NCBI GenBank assembly: GCA_050946255.1
Contig: JBMNUL010000033.1
Coordinates: 1 to 20,811, forward strand
DNA: 20,811 nt
Direction: 5' to 3'
Source: JBMNUL01 sp050946255
GTDB taxonomy: Bacteria; Actinomycetota; Coriobacteriia; Coriobacteriales; CADBOM01
Shown in pieces: positions 6,930-15,900 of this stretch (its first letter is position 1; every line of letters begins with the position of its first letter). Both the position numbers and the translations under genes were made by a program. Under the pieces are notes generated by a model, which was not told where the DNA came from, searched no databases, and saw only the letters and a program-made list of their open reading frames with translations.

Positions 6930-8033
6930 TTAGAGATAGAGCATCGGGTTGACGGCAGTCCCATTGACCTCGACTTGGAAATGCAGGTGAGGCCCTGTGG
7001 AATTGCCGGTAGAGCCGACGACTCCGATGTTCGTGCCCTTCGATACGGTCTGACCGGCGTGCACATAAGGGGTGGTTGCCATGTGCATGTACTTGGTGAC
7101 CAAGCCGTTTCCATGAGATATGACAACCCAATTGCCAGCGGTGCTGCTATATCCGGCAATCAGCACAGTTCCCGACGCAGCCGCATAAACCGGAGTGCCC
7201 TGAGACGCTGCGAAGTCCACGCCCTTGTGGAATGAATTGTCGAACGACCTGTATCCGAACGTGCTGGAAATCGAAGAGTACCCAGGACAGGGATGGGTGA
7301 ACTCCCCAGACCCGGTCACGACACTCTCTCCCTGGCCTCCGTAATCTATTGCAGATCCCTGGTTGCCCTGATAAGACTGCTGATTTGCCTCTGCGGCGGC
7401 AGCTTCCTCCTGAGCCTCCAGTTCTTCAGCCTCGGCAGTCAGCTGGCTGATCTGGCTCTTCATCTCGCTGGCCTTCGTCTGCAGTTCCTTCTTGGCCTCC
7501 TCGGCAATCTTCATTTGCTCCTCTGCTGAAGACTTCTGAGAGGCGTATTCATCTTTTGCTGCCTGAGCCTCGGCTTTGGCGTCCTTAGATTCCGCTACCA
7601 GCTCCGCATCGTATTCGTTCAGGGAATTTACCATCGTCGATGTCTTGACGAAATCCTCGAACGAGGAAGAGCCCAGCAGCACGTCCACCATGCTGGGAGT
7701 ACCGGAACGGTAGATGGCAACGGCCCTCTTGGACAGCTTCTCCTGGTTTTCATCGATGCGCTTCTGCGCCTCTTCGATCTTGGTCTGGGCCTCATCCATC
7801 TTCTTTACCGCGGTATTGTAGGCATCTACTGCGGAATCGTATTGATCTTGCGCGTCGTTGATCTCGGTTTGGATCTGATCGAGCTTATCCATAACCTCCT
7901 GTGCCTCAGCCTTCTTTTCGGAAGAAGTCGTGGCATAGGCCGGCGACGGAGCAAGTGAGAATATCAATATGATGGATGCTAGCAAAGCCAAAATGGCGTA
8001 ACCGCGCTTGACAGATTTCCTAGCAGTCGGCAA
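6930..8033 (-). CDS. secreted coiled-coil M23 (LytM) peptidase
   Basis: This protein probably cleaves peptidoglycan cross-bridges outside the cell during growth or division. The frame is open from 8114, but the first 27 codons look non-coding. A TTG at 8033 preceded at seven bases by GGGGG gives a proper signal peptide (GYAILALLASIILIFSLAPSPAYA), so I take 367 residues. Residues of about 35-225 are rich in Glu, Lys, Ala and Gln and form long coiled coils, as in CwlO, PcsB and EnvC-type proteins. A Ser/Gly linker follows. The C-terminal M23 domain has all zinc-ligand motifs: HKGVDFA (HxxxD), YMHM and GPHLHFQV (HxH). The coiled coil suggests control by a partner such as FtsEX, which is not in the window. 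It is divergent from the deacetylase gene. The start codon is the least certain point. Confidence 0.92.
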   Translation of the reverse strand: MPTARKSVKRGYAILALLASIILIFSLAPSPAYATTSSEKKAEAQEVMDKLDQIQTEINDAQDQYDSAVDAYNTAVKKMDEAQTKIEEAQKRIDENQEKLSKRAVAIYRSGTPSMVDVLLGSSSFEDFVKTSTMVNSLNEYDAELVAESKDAKAEAQAAKDEYASQKSSAEEQMKIAEEAKKELQTKASEMKSQISQLTAEAEELEAQEEAAAAEANQQSYQGNQGSAIDYGGQGESVVTGSGEFTHPCPGYSSISSTFGYRSFDNSFHKGVDFAASQGTPVYAAASGTVLIAGYSSTAGNWVVISHGNGLVTKYMHMATTPYVHAGQTVSKGTNIGVVGSTGNSTGPHLHFQVEVNGTAVNPMLYL

Positions 8034-8233
8034 AACACAACCCCCAAAAAATAGACGTATCTTGTTTGCGTTAATGTTACGTTTGCACGTCCTAATGCGA
8101 TTTCCCGGACGCATTTATTTTGAAAGATTAACAATTTGAACCCGAAAAATCCACCCTGCCCCGCTCGCGGCGAAATAATATCCTCCATTAGCAAAGATTT
8201 GTGTAGAGAATGTGAAATATTCGACTTACTTCG

Positions 8234-8257
8234 TATAAATTAGATGCAATTTTGCAT
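8234..8257 (+). promoter_or_regulatory. -10-like TATAAA with adjacent ATGCAA inverted repeat
   Basis: TATAAA at 8234-8239 has only a poor -35 (TGTGAA, 17 bases upstream). Five bases on, ATGCAA-TT-TTGCAT (8244-8257) is a perfect inverted repeat around the expected transcription start of the deacetylase gene, a natural place for a repressor. ATGCAA also occurs twice in tandem upstream of the giant surface protein. Confidence 0.35.
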
Positions 8258-8311
8258 TTGTGAAATCAATTACGTTTGAAAATCAATTCGAAATGCCGTA
8301 AGAGGGTAACG

Positions 8312-9367
8312 ATGGAAGAGGACCGCAACAATAACTTAGGTCATAACCCATACAGTCGTTACAATGCCAGTTCGAAATCCACTCGCAACAAGAGAGTTCA
8401 CAGAAACATCCCCATAATTGTTGCCTTCATCGTGGCAGCAGCGGTTCTGGCTATAGGCGGATACTATTTCCTCGACCTTGTCCCAGTGAAAATCACAATC
8501 GAGGGAAAGGCGATCAGCGTTCCCAAGCAGACGACATACAAAGACCTGGCCTCCCTGGGATACGGAGAGGACAAGAACGGGGATTTTGTTGCTGTAGACG
8601 GATCTGTTATCGAAAAGGGCAAGGGCGAACCGGCAATTCCAATTGCAGATGGTGAAAAGGTCGACAAGATGTCGGATCGAGTTCAAAACGGCAGCACGAT
8701 CACATTCGAGAAGGGCGACGACATTTGCGAGAGCAGCCACACAGAGATAAGGGAAGAACCCTATGCATTTGATGTAGAAGGCGGTGAAAACTTCAACTTC
8801 TACAACGACGTGCTCCATGTGATCACACAAGACGGCGAGAACGGCGAAGCCGAGTATAGAATCGGCAATGTCTCAGGCAAGTCCGTCAAATTGCAGGAAA
8901 TCAAGAATCCTACCACGATGATCATGAAAAATATCGATCCAGAGATAGACTCTCAATCCGACAAGGTTATAGCCCTGACATTCGATGACGGACCTTCGCC
9001 CAAGAACACTGAGAAACTTCTCAAGGTATTGGCCAAATACAAAGTAAAGGCAACTTTCTTCATGCTGGGGAGCGAGGTTGATGCCCACCCCGAGATAGCC
9101 AAGGAAGTTGCCGACCAAGGCCATCAAGTGGCCTCTCACACCTACTCTCACGACAGTGCAGACTATCTCAACAAATTGGACGCCAATGGGGTTCAGCAGC
9201 AACTGAAGAAGGCACAGGACTCCATCTACAATGCAACCGGAGTAAAAACCACGTGCGTTAGGCCACCGGGTGGAAACATCGACTACGACGGAGTGCTGGC
9301 CACAAAGGGGCTGGCAAAGTCTTTGGTGGGATGGACGGGACCAATGACTTCTCCAAACCAGGAGTAG
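8312..9367 (+). CDS. membrane-anchored polysaccharide deacetylase (NodB), frame broken before its C-terminus
   Basis: The family removes acetyl groups from peptidoglycan or wall glycans. The start is ATG 8312 with GAGGG five bases upstream; an in-frame TTG at 8276 lacks support. The product has a short cytoplasmic N-terminus, a membrane helix (about residues 33-55) and an extracytoplasmic region of about 150 residues of unknown fold. The NodB domain follows: TFDDGPS (motif 1), SHTYSH (motif 2, HxxxH zinc ligands) and RPPGG (motif 3). After VGW at 9332-9334 the frame departs from the family and stops at 9365-9367 after eight unrelated residues. Motif 4 onward, including LMHD, continues in the next frame (next entry). 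One extra G after 9334 would restore VGWDGTNDFSKPG and a 410-residue protein. Assembly error, pseudogene or phase-variable state cannot be told apart here. Confidence 0.85.
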   Translation: MEEDRNNNLGHNPYSRYNASSKSTRNKRVHRNIPIIVAFIVAAAVLAIGGYYFLDLVPVKITIEGKAISVPKQTTYKDLASLGYGEDKNGDFVAVDGSVIEKGKGEPAIPIADGEKVDKMSDRVQNGSTITFEKGDDICESSHTEIREEPYAFDVEGGENFNFYNDVLHVITQDGENGEAEYRIGNVSGKSVKLQEIKNPTTMIMKNIDPEIDSQSDKVIALTFDDGPSPKNTEKLLKVLAKYKVKATFFMLGSEVDAHPEIAKEVADQGHQVASHTYSHDSADYLNKLDANGVQQQLKKAQDSIYNATGVKTTCVRPPGGNIDYDGVLATKGLAKSLVGWTGPMTSPNQE

Positions 9368-9543
9368 ATGCGATAGTCAACGTTGTGCTGGACAATGCCG
9401 AGAACGGTTCGATTGTGCTCATGCACGATGGCGGCGGGGATAGGTCGCAGACGATACAGGCCGTGGACAAGTTGATCCCCGAGCTTCAGAAGAGAGGTTA
9501 CAGGTTCGTCACTATTGACGAGCTGATAGAACTCAGGAAGTAG
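9331..9543 (+). pseudogene. C-terminal part of the polysaccharide deacetylase, out of frame
   Basis: This frame encodes DGTNDFSKPGVDAIV, then SIVLMHDGGGDR with the motif 5 His, and a terminal RGYRFVTIDELIEL, exactly the segment missing from the frame that ends at 9367. Its codons and sequence are undamaged, so the break is recent or artificial. No ribosome site precedes the ATG at 9331, so independent translation is unlikely. Confidence 0.85.
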
Positions 9544-9571
9544 CCAGATCTGAGAAAATCGGATCCGTGAG

Positions 9572-9586
9572 TCAGACCTTGTCTGA
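9572..9586. repeat. small hairpin TCAGAC-CTT-GTCTGA
   Basis: A perfect 6-base inverted repeat lies 28 bases after the deacetylase stop. Neither strand has a T-run after it, so it is at best a weak terminator or an RNA-stability hairpin. Confidence 0.3.
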
Positions 9587-9615
9587 AAGGGAGAACTAAT
9601 ACGAGGTCCATTCTT

Positions 9616-9687
9616 TTCTGATGAGCTTGCCTTGGCTGAAAAACCGAAATATTCTGATGAGCTTGTCTTGCCTGGGAAGCCTGACCT
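9616..9687. repeat. degenerate 36-bp tandem repeat between convergent genes
   Basis: Two adjacent 36-base units share a well-kept 23-base core beginning TTCTGATGAGCTTG (9616-9638 and 9652-9674; two mismatches) and then diverge. They fill much of the 177-base gap between the deacetylase (+) and the glycosyltransferase (-). No gene or clear terminator is visible in the gap. Confidence 0.6.
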
Positions 9688-9720
9688 ATCTGGAAGGATG
9701 ATCCTATATCAGAACCCGCC

Positions 9721-10845
9721 CTACAAGCTGTAGCCGTTCTGCAACAAGGCGTTATCGTAGCAGGCCATTATCGTGTTAACTGCCACATCTGTTCCAAAGT
9801 TGCGGCAATCCATCATCGAATATTGGCCCATGGCCTCGCGCAGGCCATCGTTTTCGGTCATGGTCTGCATTGCCTCGATGAAGCTGTCCGGGCGCCCAAA
9901 CGTGTAGACGAGTCCGTCTCTCCTGTCTGTGACGACGTCGAGGTTCCCTTTAACTGCGCTGACGACCGATGGAATCCCCATGGCCTGACCCTTGGCTATG
10001 AAATTTGGAAATCCCTCGTAGCGGCAAATCGACAGCGTGGCGTCTGATGCCCTGAGGTATGGCATGATATCGGCCACCTCGCCTGGCATGAAGACATTGC
10101 CCTCGAGACCCCGATCCTTGATGAGGCTCCTGCAGCTCTTCGCCTGAACGCCATCCCCCAACATGAAAACCACGATGCGCCGATGGAGCATCTGCATGTT
10201 GTTTATCAGAAAACGGTGATGATGGTTGGCGTCGAATTCTCCACAACATACGAAAACGAAAACGTCGTCTCCGCATCCGAGCTGCTTCCTGGCTTCCTGC
10301 CTCTGCTCTTGAATGGCGGGTTGGAATGCGTCGATATCGAAACCAGTTCCCGGAATCTTGGCGACGTTTCTTGCGAGGGCCATGTTCCTGGCCGTCTTCA
10401 GATCGGTGGAGTTCATGACCATCATCAAATCGGTATCGCCGCGAAATTCGCGATCGATGGAACTCCTGAACAAACGCTTGAACGGCCAGGTGCCCAAATC
10501 ATAATCGAGCCCAAAGCTCATAACGGCGTTCAACTTCGGCTTGAACTCGGACTGGCGGAGAGCGCGCCTCGTGAACCAGGAAGCTGGGTTGCCATTGGAC
10601 GAGACGATGTCGTACCTCTCGCTGGCAATCAAATTGGAGAGGTCAACGAGGTCGTCATGGCTACCGGATGATGACATGCCCTTGTTGACAACGAAATTGT
10701 GCACGAACTCGATTCTCCGTGACATATCGCCCTCACCCACGACGAGATGAATCGAGTAACCCAATTTGTAGAACTTCTTGAGAATTGGCACATGGTAGCG
10801 GAGAACTTTCTCAACGCTGGGTGCAGAATAGAGAATTTTCTTCAT
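9721..10845 (-). CDS. GT4-like glycosyltransferase, EpsD-type
   Basis: It probably transfers a sugar from a nucleotide-sugar donor during synthesis of a surface polysaccharide or glycan, on the cytoplasmic face of the membrane. The 374 residues form a GT-B protein. The N-terminal domain begins MKKILYSAPSVEKVLRYHVPILKKFYKLGY, cut here to its pattern: acceptor-side Rossmann start plus the FYKLGY helix seen in EpsD-like enzymes. The C-terminal domain has FVFVCCGEF, VFMLGDG, VFMPGEVADIMPYLRASDATL and YEGFPNFIAKGQAMGIPSV. In the usual EX7E donor motif the second Glu is replaced by Lys (codon AAG), so activity may be altered. A GGAG lies 10 bases before ATG 10845. It is the last gene of the minus-strand surface block but lies beyond a terminator, so it is probably a separate unit. 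Confidence 0.8.
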   Translation of the reverse strand: MKKILYSAPSVEKVLRYHVPILKKFYKLGYSIHLVVGEGDMSRRIEFVHNFVVNKGMSSSGSHDDLVDLSNLIASERYDIVSSNGNPASWFTRRALRQSEFKPKLNAVMSFGLDYDLGTWPFKRLFRSSIDREFRGDTDLMMVMNSTDLKTARNMALARNVAKIPGTGFDIDAFQPAIQEQRQEARKQLGCGDDVFVFVCCGEFDANHHHRFLINNMQMLHRRIVVFMLGDGVQAKSCRSLIKDRGLEGNVFMPGEVADIMPYLRASDATLSICRYEGFPNFIAKGQAMGIPSVVSAVKGNLDVVTDRRDGLVYTFGRPDSFIEAMQTMTENDGLREAMGQYSMMDCRNFGTDVAVNTIMACYDNALLQNGYSL

Positions 10846-10962
10846 CGTGCAAAAACTCCATGAGACGCTTGTTGCCTACATGGCCGCGAATGCCAAAATG
10901 CCGCGCGGCGCATCAGAGAAGATTGTAGCAGCAACCGCCACAATTGCCTGGGGCAATAAATT

Positions 10963-10989
10963 GGCGGGGGACCGGGAAAGTCCCCCGCC
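10963..10989 (-). terminator. intrinsic terminator after the short CWB2 gene
   Basis: GGCGGGGGAC and GTCCCCCGCC form a perfect 10-base GC-rich stem with a 7-base loop. On the minus strand AATTTATT follows. It lies 36 bases past the stop of the CWB2 gene at 11026 and separates it from the glycosyltransferase. Confidence 0.8.
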
Positions 10990-11025
10990 TGGGGAAAGAG
11001 GGAAAAAGGAGGTAGTAGTCAATAA

Positions 11026-12744
11026 TTAAGCGCCGAATGCCAGCTCTTGGATTGCGCTGTAGATATCAGCGCTCACAGCTGCGGTTCCGCCAATCACATA
11101 ACCGCCAGTGATGTCAGAAACGTTGTCGGCGATATTGCTGCTCACAGTTGTCCCGCCGTTGGTTGTGGAATTGTCAACGAGAAGGACTGGTCCACCCTTC
11201 ATTCCGGCAAGAGGACCTGCGCAGAGAGCATCCGGGAAGTTGCTTCCGGTTGCCACGGTAATCGTGGAATAGCTCAAACCAGCGTTTTCAACAGCGTAAT
11301 CTGCAATTGCAGAGGAGGTCGAATAACGATCCGAGCCAGAGAGACGCCTAATGTTTGTGACTGTAGAAGCCCAAGTGGAAGCATCTTGGCTGACTGCCCC
11401 GGTACCACCGAGGATGAGAATCTGGTCGAACTCACCATCTTCGATTGCGGCCTCGGTATCGCTGCTGAGGTTGCCGTCGCTATCGGTGAAGAAGATCGGC
11501 ATCTTATTGGCATATGCCATCGAGCTGGCAGACAGAGCATCTGCGAAGTTGTATCCCGTGGCGATAATAGCAGTGTCTCCCCAGCTGCCATTGGCATCAG
11601 TGTCGGAGGCATCGCTTGCGCCGTCATTGTAAACGGCAACAGCAGTTGCAGCACGGTCGGAGCCGGAGATCCTCGTGATGTTGTCAGAGCCGACGATATC
11701 GGAAATCTCGCTGTAGGTGTCTGCGCTGACAGCACTCTCTCCACCTATCACAATGGCCTCGAAAGTCCCATCAGATGCACTGATGACATCGGTTGAGGTA
11801 TTGGCCATCAGCATCTCGATCTCTTCCTTGGCGGTATCATCGAGGCTATCAGACGAGGTGATCACGATTGGAGTGGCCTTCGTGTACTTGCCGCTCGAGA
11901 AATCAAGACCAGCATATCCAGCTGCAGCAAGTGCATCCGGGAAGTTCTCTCCGCTGGTGACGATGACCCTGTTGGAGTAGATGTTGCCAGCGGAATCAAA
12001 TCCCTCTTCTAAGATCTTGCCCATGGTCTCATAGCGGTCAGTGCCGGAGAGACGTCCATAGGAAGAGGAGACATAGGAAGAGGAGACGGTGATTGCGCCA
12101 ACACCGCTGACGAGCCTCCTGCCAGCTGCAGAATGCGACTCGTTGTTGCCCATGAAGTACCTGGGAGTGCTGTCAGTGCTGTAGGTGGTGATGCTGCTTG
12201 CAAGAGTTCCGGCAGTATCAGTCGCAGACGATGCAGATCCATAGGAGAGGGCCAGGACAGCTGGCACCTCGACGGCATCTGTCTGATCGGAAGTGTCGGT
12301 TGCAGTGTAGTTGGGGTAGAACATGTTCTCGGACTGCAGCTCGCTATACGAGATGGCGCTGCTGAAACCGAACTCACCAGTAGAGGTGTCGTACTCCGAC
12401 GGGGTGACTACGCTGCTGGCATCAAGTGTGATGTCGCAATCCGTGAGAATCGTGTCGAGCTTGACATAGGAATCTGCACCATAGACGTTGAGAGAGGTTC
12501 CCCTGTTGAAGCTGTAGTACTGGACTCCCGAAGCGGAATCCGTTGCAGCAAGTGTCTCCAAATCGGACTGGGTGTACTCCTTGACGAGGGTCTTCTCGCC
12601 GTTAGGAGTATCGGACGTGAAGATTGACAGCACGACGGTGTCATCTGCCTTGGCGACCTGCGGGGTCACGAAGGCAAAGGCGAAGGCAAACATCAGAATT
12701 GCCGATATCACCACCGTGAAGCTCTTTTTCAATATTGTGGACAT
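11026..12744 (-). CDS. secreted CWB2 cell-wall protein with N-terminal SUOX-like domain
   Basis: The start is ATG 12744 with AAGGGAG nine bases upstream; 572 residues. A signal peptide (SFTVVISAILMFAFAFAFVTPQVAKA) is followed by a domain of about 170 residues: YTQSDLETL, a YSFNRG segment, VKLDTIL, SYSELQSENMFYPN, VPAVLALSY, PRYFMGN and RLVSGVGAITV. This order resembles the non-catalytic sulfite-oxidase-like domain of many coriobacterial and archaeal surface proteins, and resembles the one in the gene at 18679-20736. Three CWB2 repeats (Pfam PF04122 type) make up the rest, each with RxSGxDRY, SGxNFPDAL or the like, and IGGxxAVS. CWB2 repeats hold proteins on anionic wall polymers. It has its own promoter and terminator, so it is probably monocistronic. 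Role: wall-held binding protein, partner unknown. Confidence 0.88.
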   Translation of the reverse strand: MSTILKKSFTVVISAILMFAFAFAFVTPQVAKADDTVVLSIFTSDTPNGEKTLVKEYTQSDLETLAATDSASGVQYYSFNRGTSLNVYGADSYVKLDTILTDCDITLDASSVVTPSEYDTSTGEFGFSSAISYSELQSENMFYPNYTATDTSDQTDAVEVPAVLALSYGSASSATDTAGTLASSITTYSTDSTPRYFMGNNESHSAAGRRLVSGVGAITVSSSYVSSSYGRLSGTDRYETMGKILEEGFDSAGNIYSNRVIVTSGENFPDALAAAGYAGLDFSSGKYTKATPIVITSSDSLDDTAKEEIEMLMANTSTDVISASDGTFEAIVIGGESAVSADTYSEISDIVGSDNITRISGSDRAATAVAVYNDGASDASDTDANGSWGDTAIIATGYNFADALSASSMAYANKMPIFFTDSDGNLSSDTEAAIEDGEFDQILILGGTGAVSQDASTWASTVTNIRRLSGSDRYSTSSAIADYAVENAGLSYSTITVATGSNFPDALCAGPLAGMKGGPVLLVDNSTTNGGTTVSSNIADNVSDITGGYVIGGTAAVSADIYSAIQELAFGA

Positions 12745-12815
12745 AATCAATTTCTCCCTTGAATCTTGCAATAACGTGCTAATGAATTATCCGTTTCTGC
12801 ATTTATTCTTTTGAA

Positions 12816-12844
12816 AGTATAAATCTAAGCATCACCTTCCTCAA
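12816..12844 (-). promoter_or_regulatory. promoter of the short CWB2 gene
   Basis: On the minus strand TTGAGG (12844-12839) and TATACT (12821-12816) are exactly 17 bases apart, close to the sigma-70 consensus. The predicted leader is about 65 bases. Confidence 0.6.
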
Positions 12845-12942
12845 GAACATTTTTCGACTTTCCCGACAGTCGGTCAATTCACCTGCTAAATTCTGAATTC
12901 CCGCCTGTTCCCCTCTCATTTCTCCGTGTATTCGTATGCATC

Positions 12943-15900
12943 TCAACTGATGCTGGAAACTGCGTATGTATTCCAATTGAGATTGGAAGTCGCTTTATTG
13001 ATAACCGCATTGGAAACAGCTCCAGTCCCTCCAAAGATCCTAATCTCGCTGATCTTGGACCTGTTGGTGCTCAGCTCATCCAAAGTGGAGCTGTTCTGGT
13101 CCTTGACGAGCAGCATCACCGATTTAGTCTTTCCCTGTAGAACGCTTCCGGCTAGCGCATCCGGGAACTTCGTGCCAGATGCAAATGCAGTCCCATCCCA
13201 TGTGAGCATATTGTTTGTAACCGCGTATTCGCCAATGAGCTTGGAGGTTTCATACCTGTCGGTCCCTCCGAGCCTCTCCACGTTGTCTTCTCCGAATTTA
13301 TTCACGCAGATGTTCGCAGCGCTTGAACTCACCGCTCCCTTTCCGCCGACGATGATCGCACCTTCTGCAGTTGATTGCCCGATTGCAGTCCTTGTATCCG
13401 TGTCCAGCATCGCATCGATGCCGCCGACCGTCGTCGAGAGGAATATCGGGTACTTCTCGGCAAATGCAAGGGGCGCAACTGACAGCGCATCTGCAAATCC
13501 ACTACCGCTCGCAACGATCACATGGTCGCCCCAAACGCTCATGCCCCCGGTTCCTGCAGTAAGTCCATACTCATATATCTGAATTGCAGTTCCCGTGCGG
13601 GTCTTGCCATAGAGCCTGGTGCATTCCGAAGCCATGGACGACAACTCGGTGTAAACATCATCGCTCACTGCGCCTGCGCCACCAACCACGATGATCGTAT
13701 CCGGGTCAAGCATGGATATCGCCTCTGCAGTCGCATCGGGGAGGGTCGACTTCTGGGTAAGGAGAATCGGGCAGTCTAGGGCACCTGCCAGCGAGGTAGC
13801 CGACAAAGCATCGGGATAGTTCTCGCCACTTGCGACGATCACACTATCGGAACCGGACGAATAGGCCTCCAGGGCCTCGTTGGCAGCCGTATCATAGCGG
13901 GTTTTCCCACCGATTCGATTTACCATGCCAGATCCCTCAGTGATATTGAATGTACCGGTAATCGGATCCCCTTCAAGGTTCCCGCTCCCGCCGTCATCCT
14001 TCGATAGCGGGCTGACGGTATAGGTTGCCGTCCCGACATTCACGTTGTTGGAGTACGTGACCTCGTAGTCCACGCCTTCGGTGAGCACGTTCCCGTTTAA
14101 CGTCACCGTGACGGCGTTCGTCATCGCCTCCCCTGTGTATGGCATGTCCTTGGCTGTGATCTCGCAGGTGGAGATGTCAGCGGGCTCGATTGTGTAGGCA
14201 ATCACGTACCAGTTGGAGAAGCTGCTGCCACCAGCCGCCTTAATGGTGAGCACGAGGAACTCGCCGTCATCTGTGACGTTCACGTAGTCGGCACTGTAGC
14301 TGTCCTCGTTGTCATCGGGGTTGATGTTGCCATAGAGGTTGCGGTAATCCACGTCCTCGGTGAGCTGCTGGTCCAGATAAACGAGCTCGCCGCATTCGGG
14401 CTTTATCTCATCCCCTGTGAACGTGAACTCGGAGCTGTCGAGGTATCCGGCGATTCGATTGCCATCGGAATCGGTGTCGATCCAGTTCCTCACGTCATCG
14501 CCCAGCGTGACGGTCTTGAGCTGTGCCCTCGGGTCGTTCTCACTGCCAAGCCCTCCGTAGAGCGGGACCTTCTTGATCGTGTATGTATTCTGGGTAAGGC
14601 TTCCCGTGTAATTTGTGGAATCATCCTTTGCGGTGACGGTGATGTTGTATGAACCGGCTACCTTGTAGGCGTTTTCGCTGGTGTCTGGAAGCGAGACCTC
14701 GTACTGGTCTGAAGGCACCTCGTTGCCGGACTCATCCAAGACCGTGACGTTCAGTGCGCTGGGATCGTCCTGCTTCTCCCAGTTGAAGTACACGCTGTCG
14801 ACGACGATGCTGCAGCTGTGGACCTCATCGCCCAAATCCGCCTTGTCAATCGAATACGTGGCAGTGTCGGTTGAGGTTCCGGAGTAATTGCCGATTCCCT
14901 CGACCTGGGCGCTGTAGTTTTCACCCACTACTGTTGCATCACTGTCAACGATCACCTTGTAGTCGCGGTCCTGAACGAGCGTTTCCCCATCGACGACTAC
15001 AGTCAGCTGCGGAACTGGCGCGTGGGTGGACGAGTACACGGCGTTAGAAGAGAACTCAACCGTTGCGGAGCTGAGATCGTTGTCCCCAGTCGGAGCATAG
15101 TTCTCGTCATCGTTCAATACCGGATATGGATGCTCGCTCGTGTCGGAGCTGGGCACGAAATATGTCTCCCAGCCCTCGTCATATGCCAAGCTGTTGAGCA
15201 GCGCAATCGCAGAGGGTATGTCAGAATCCGGAACATCCCCGGTCATCAGGCTCGAGGCATCGTATTCGTAGTTCGAGATCTCATCCCCGTCGTTTTCAGT
15301 GTTTCCGCCAGTGACGACATCCCTTCCTGAGGCATTGGGCACGCAATTCTCAAGATAAGCGCAGAACATGACCGTGCCATCGTTTGCACCAACTATTGCC
15401 CCTTGCCTGTAGTCACCGCTTGCCCTGATGATTCCGGCGTTGTAGCAGCACTTGACAACAGGGGCATCGCTCGTGAGATTGTCCGGACCGGAATAATAGG
15501 TGCTCATTCCCACTATTCCAGCGGCGTAATATCCAGAGGCATAGGTGGTGGCATCAGACTTGGTCGCGATCTGCCCAGTGTTGTAGCAGTAGGAGACGTC
15601 GCCGTAGCACATGGAGACGATCCCGCCCGGGCATGGCTTGTTCCAGCGGAAGGAGGACACATCTCCGGAGTTCCAGCACTTTGAAACCGTGAGATTGGTC
15701 CCGAAGAACCCGCCTATTCCTCCCATGCAGTTCCATCCGTATATGTCTCCGGTGTTGCTGCAGTTCGTGATGGCGATATCATCGGCGCCATCGGTCATGC
15801 CAGGGTCGATCACCTCGATCGTATCCCCTGCCTGATTGGACGAGCGCAGCGACCCGACGATTCCTCCAAGCGCCTCGCAGTAAGCAGTGCTGCAGCTCAC

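Noticed and set aside
6761..6952. 63-codon plus-strand frame after the tRNA terminator
   Set aside because: Overlaps the 3' end of the M23 gene, no ribosome site, no recognisable sequence.
8034..8311. Riboswitch (c-di-AMP or c-di-GMP type) upstream of the wall peptidase or deacetylase
   Set aside because: I looked for the conserved core sequences of these classes and saw none.
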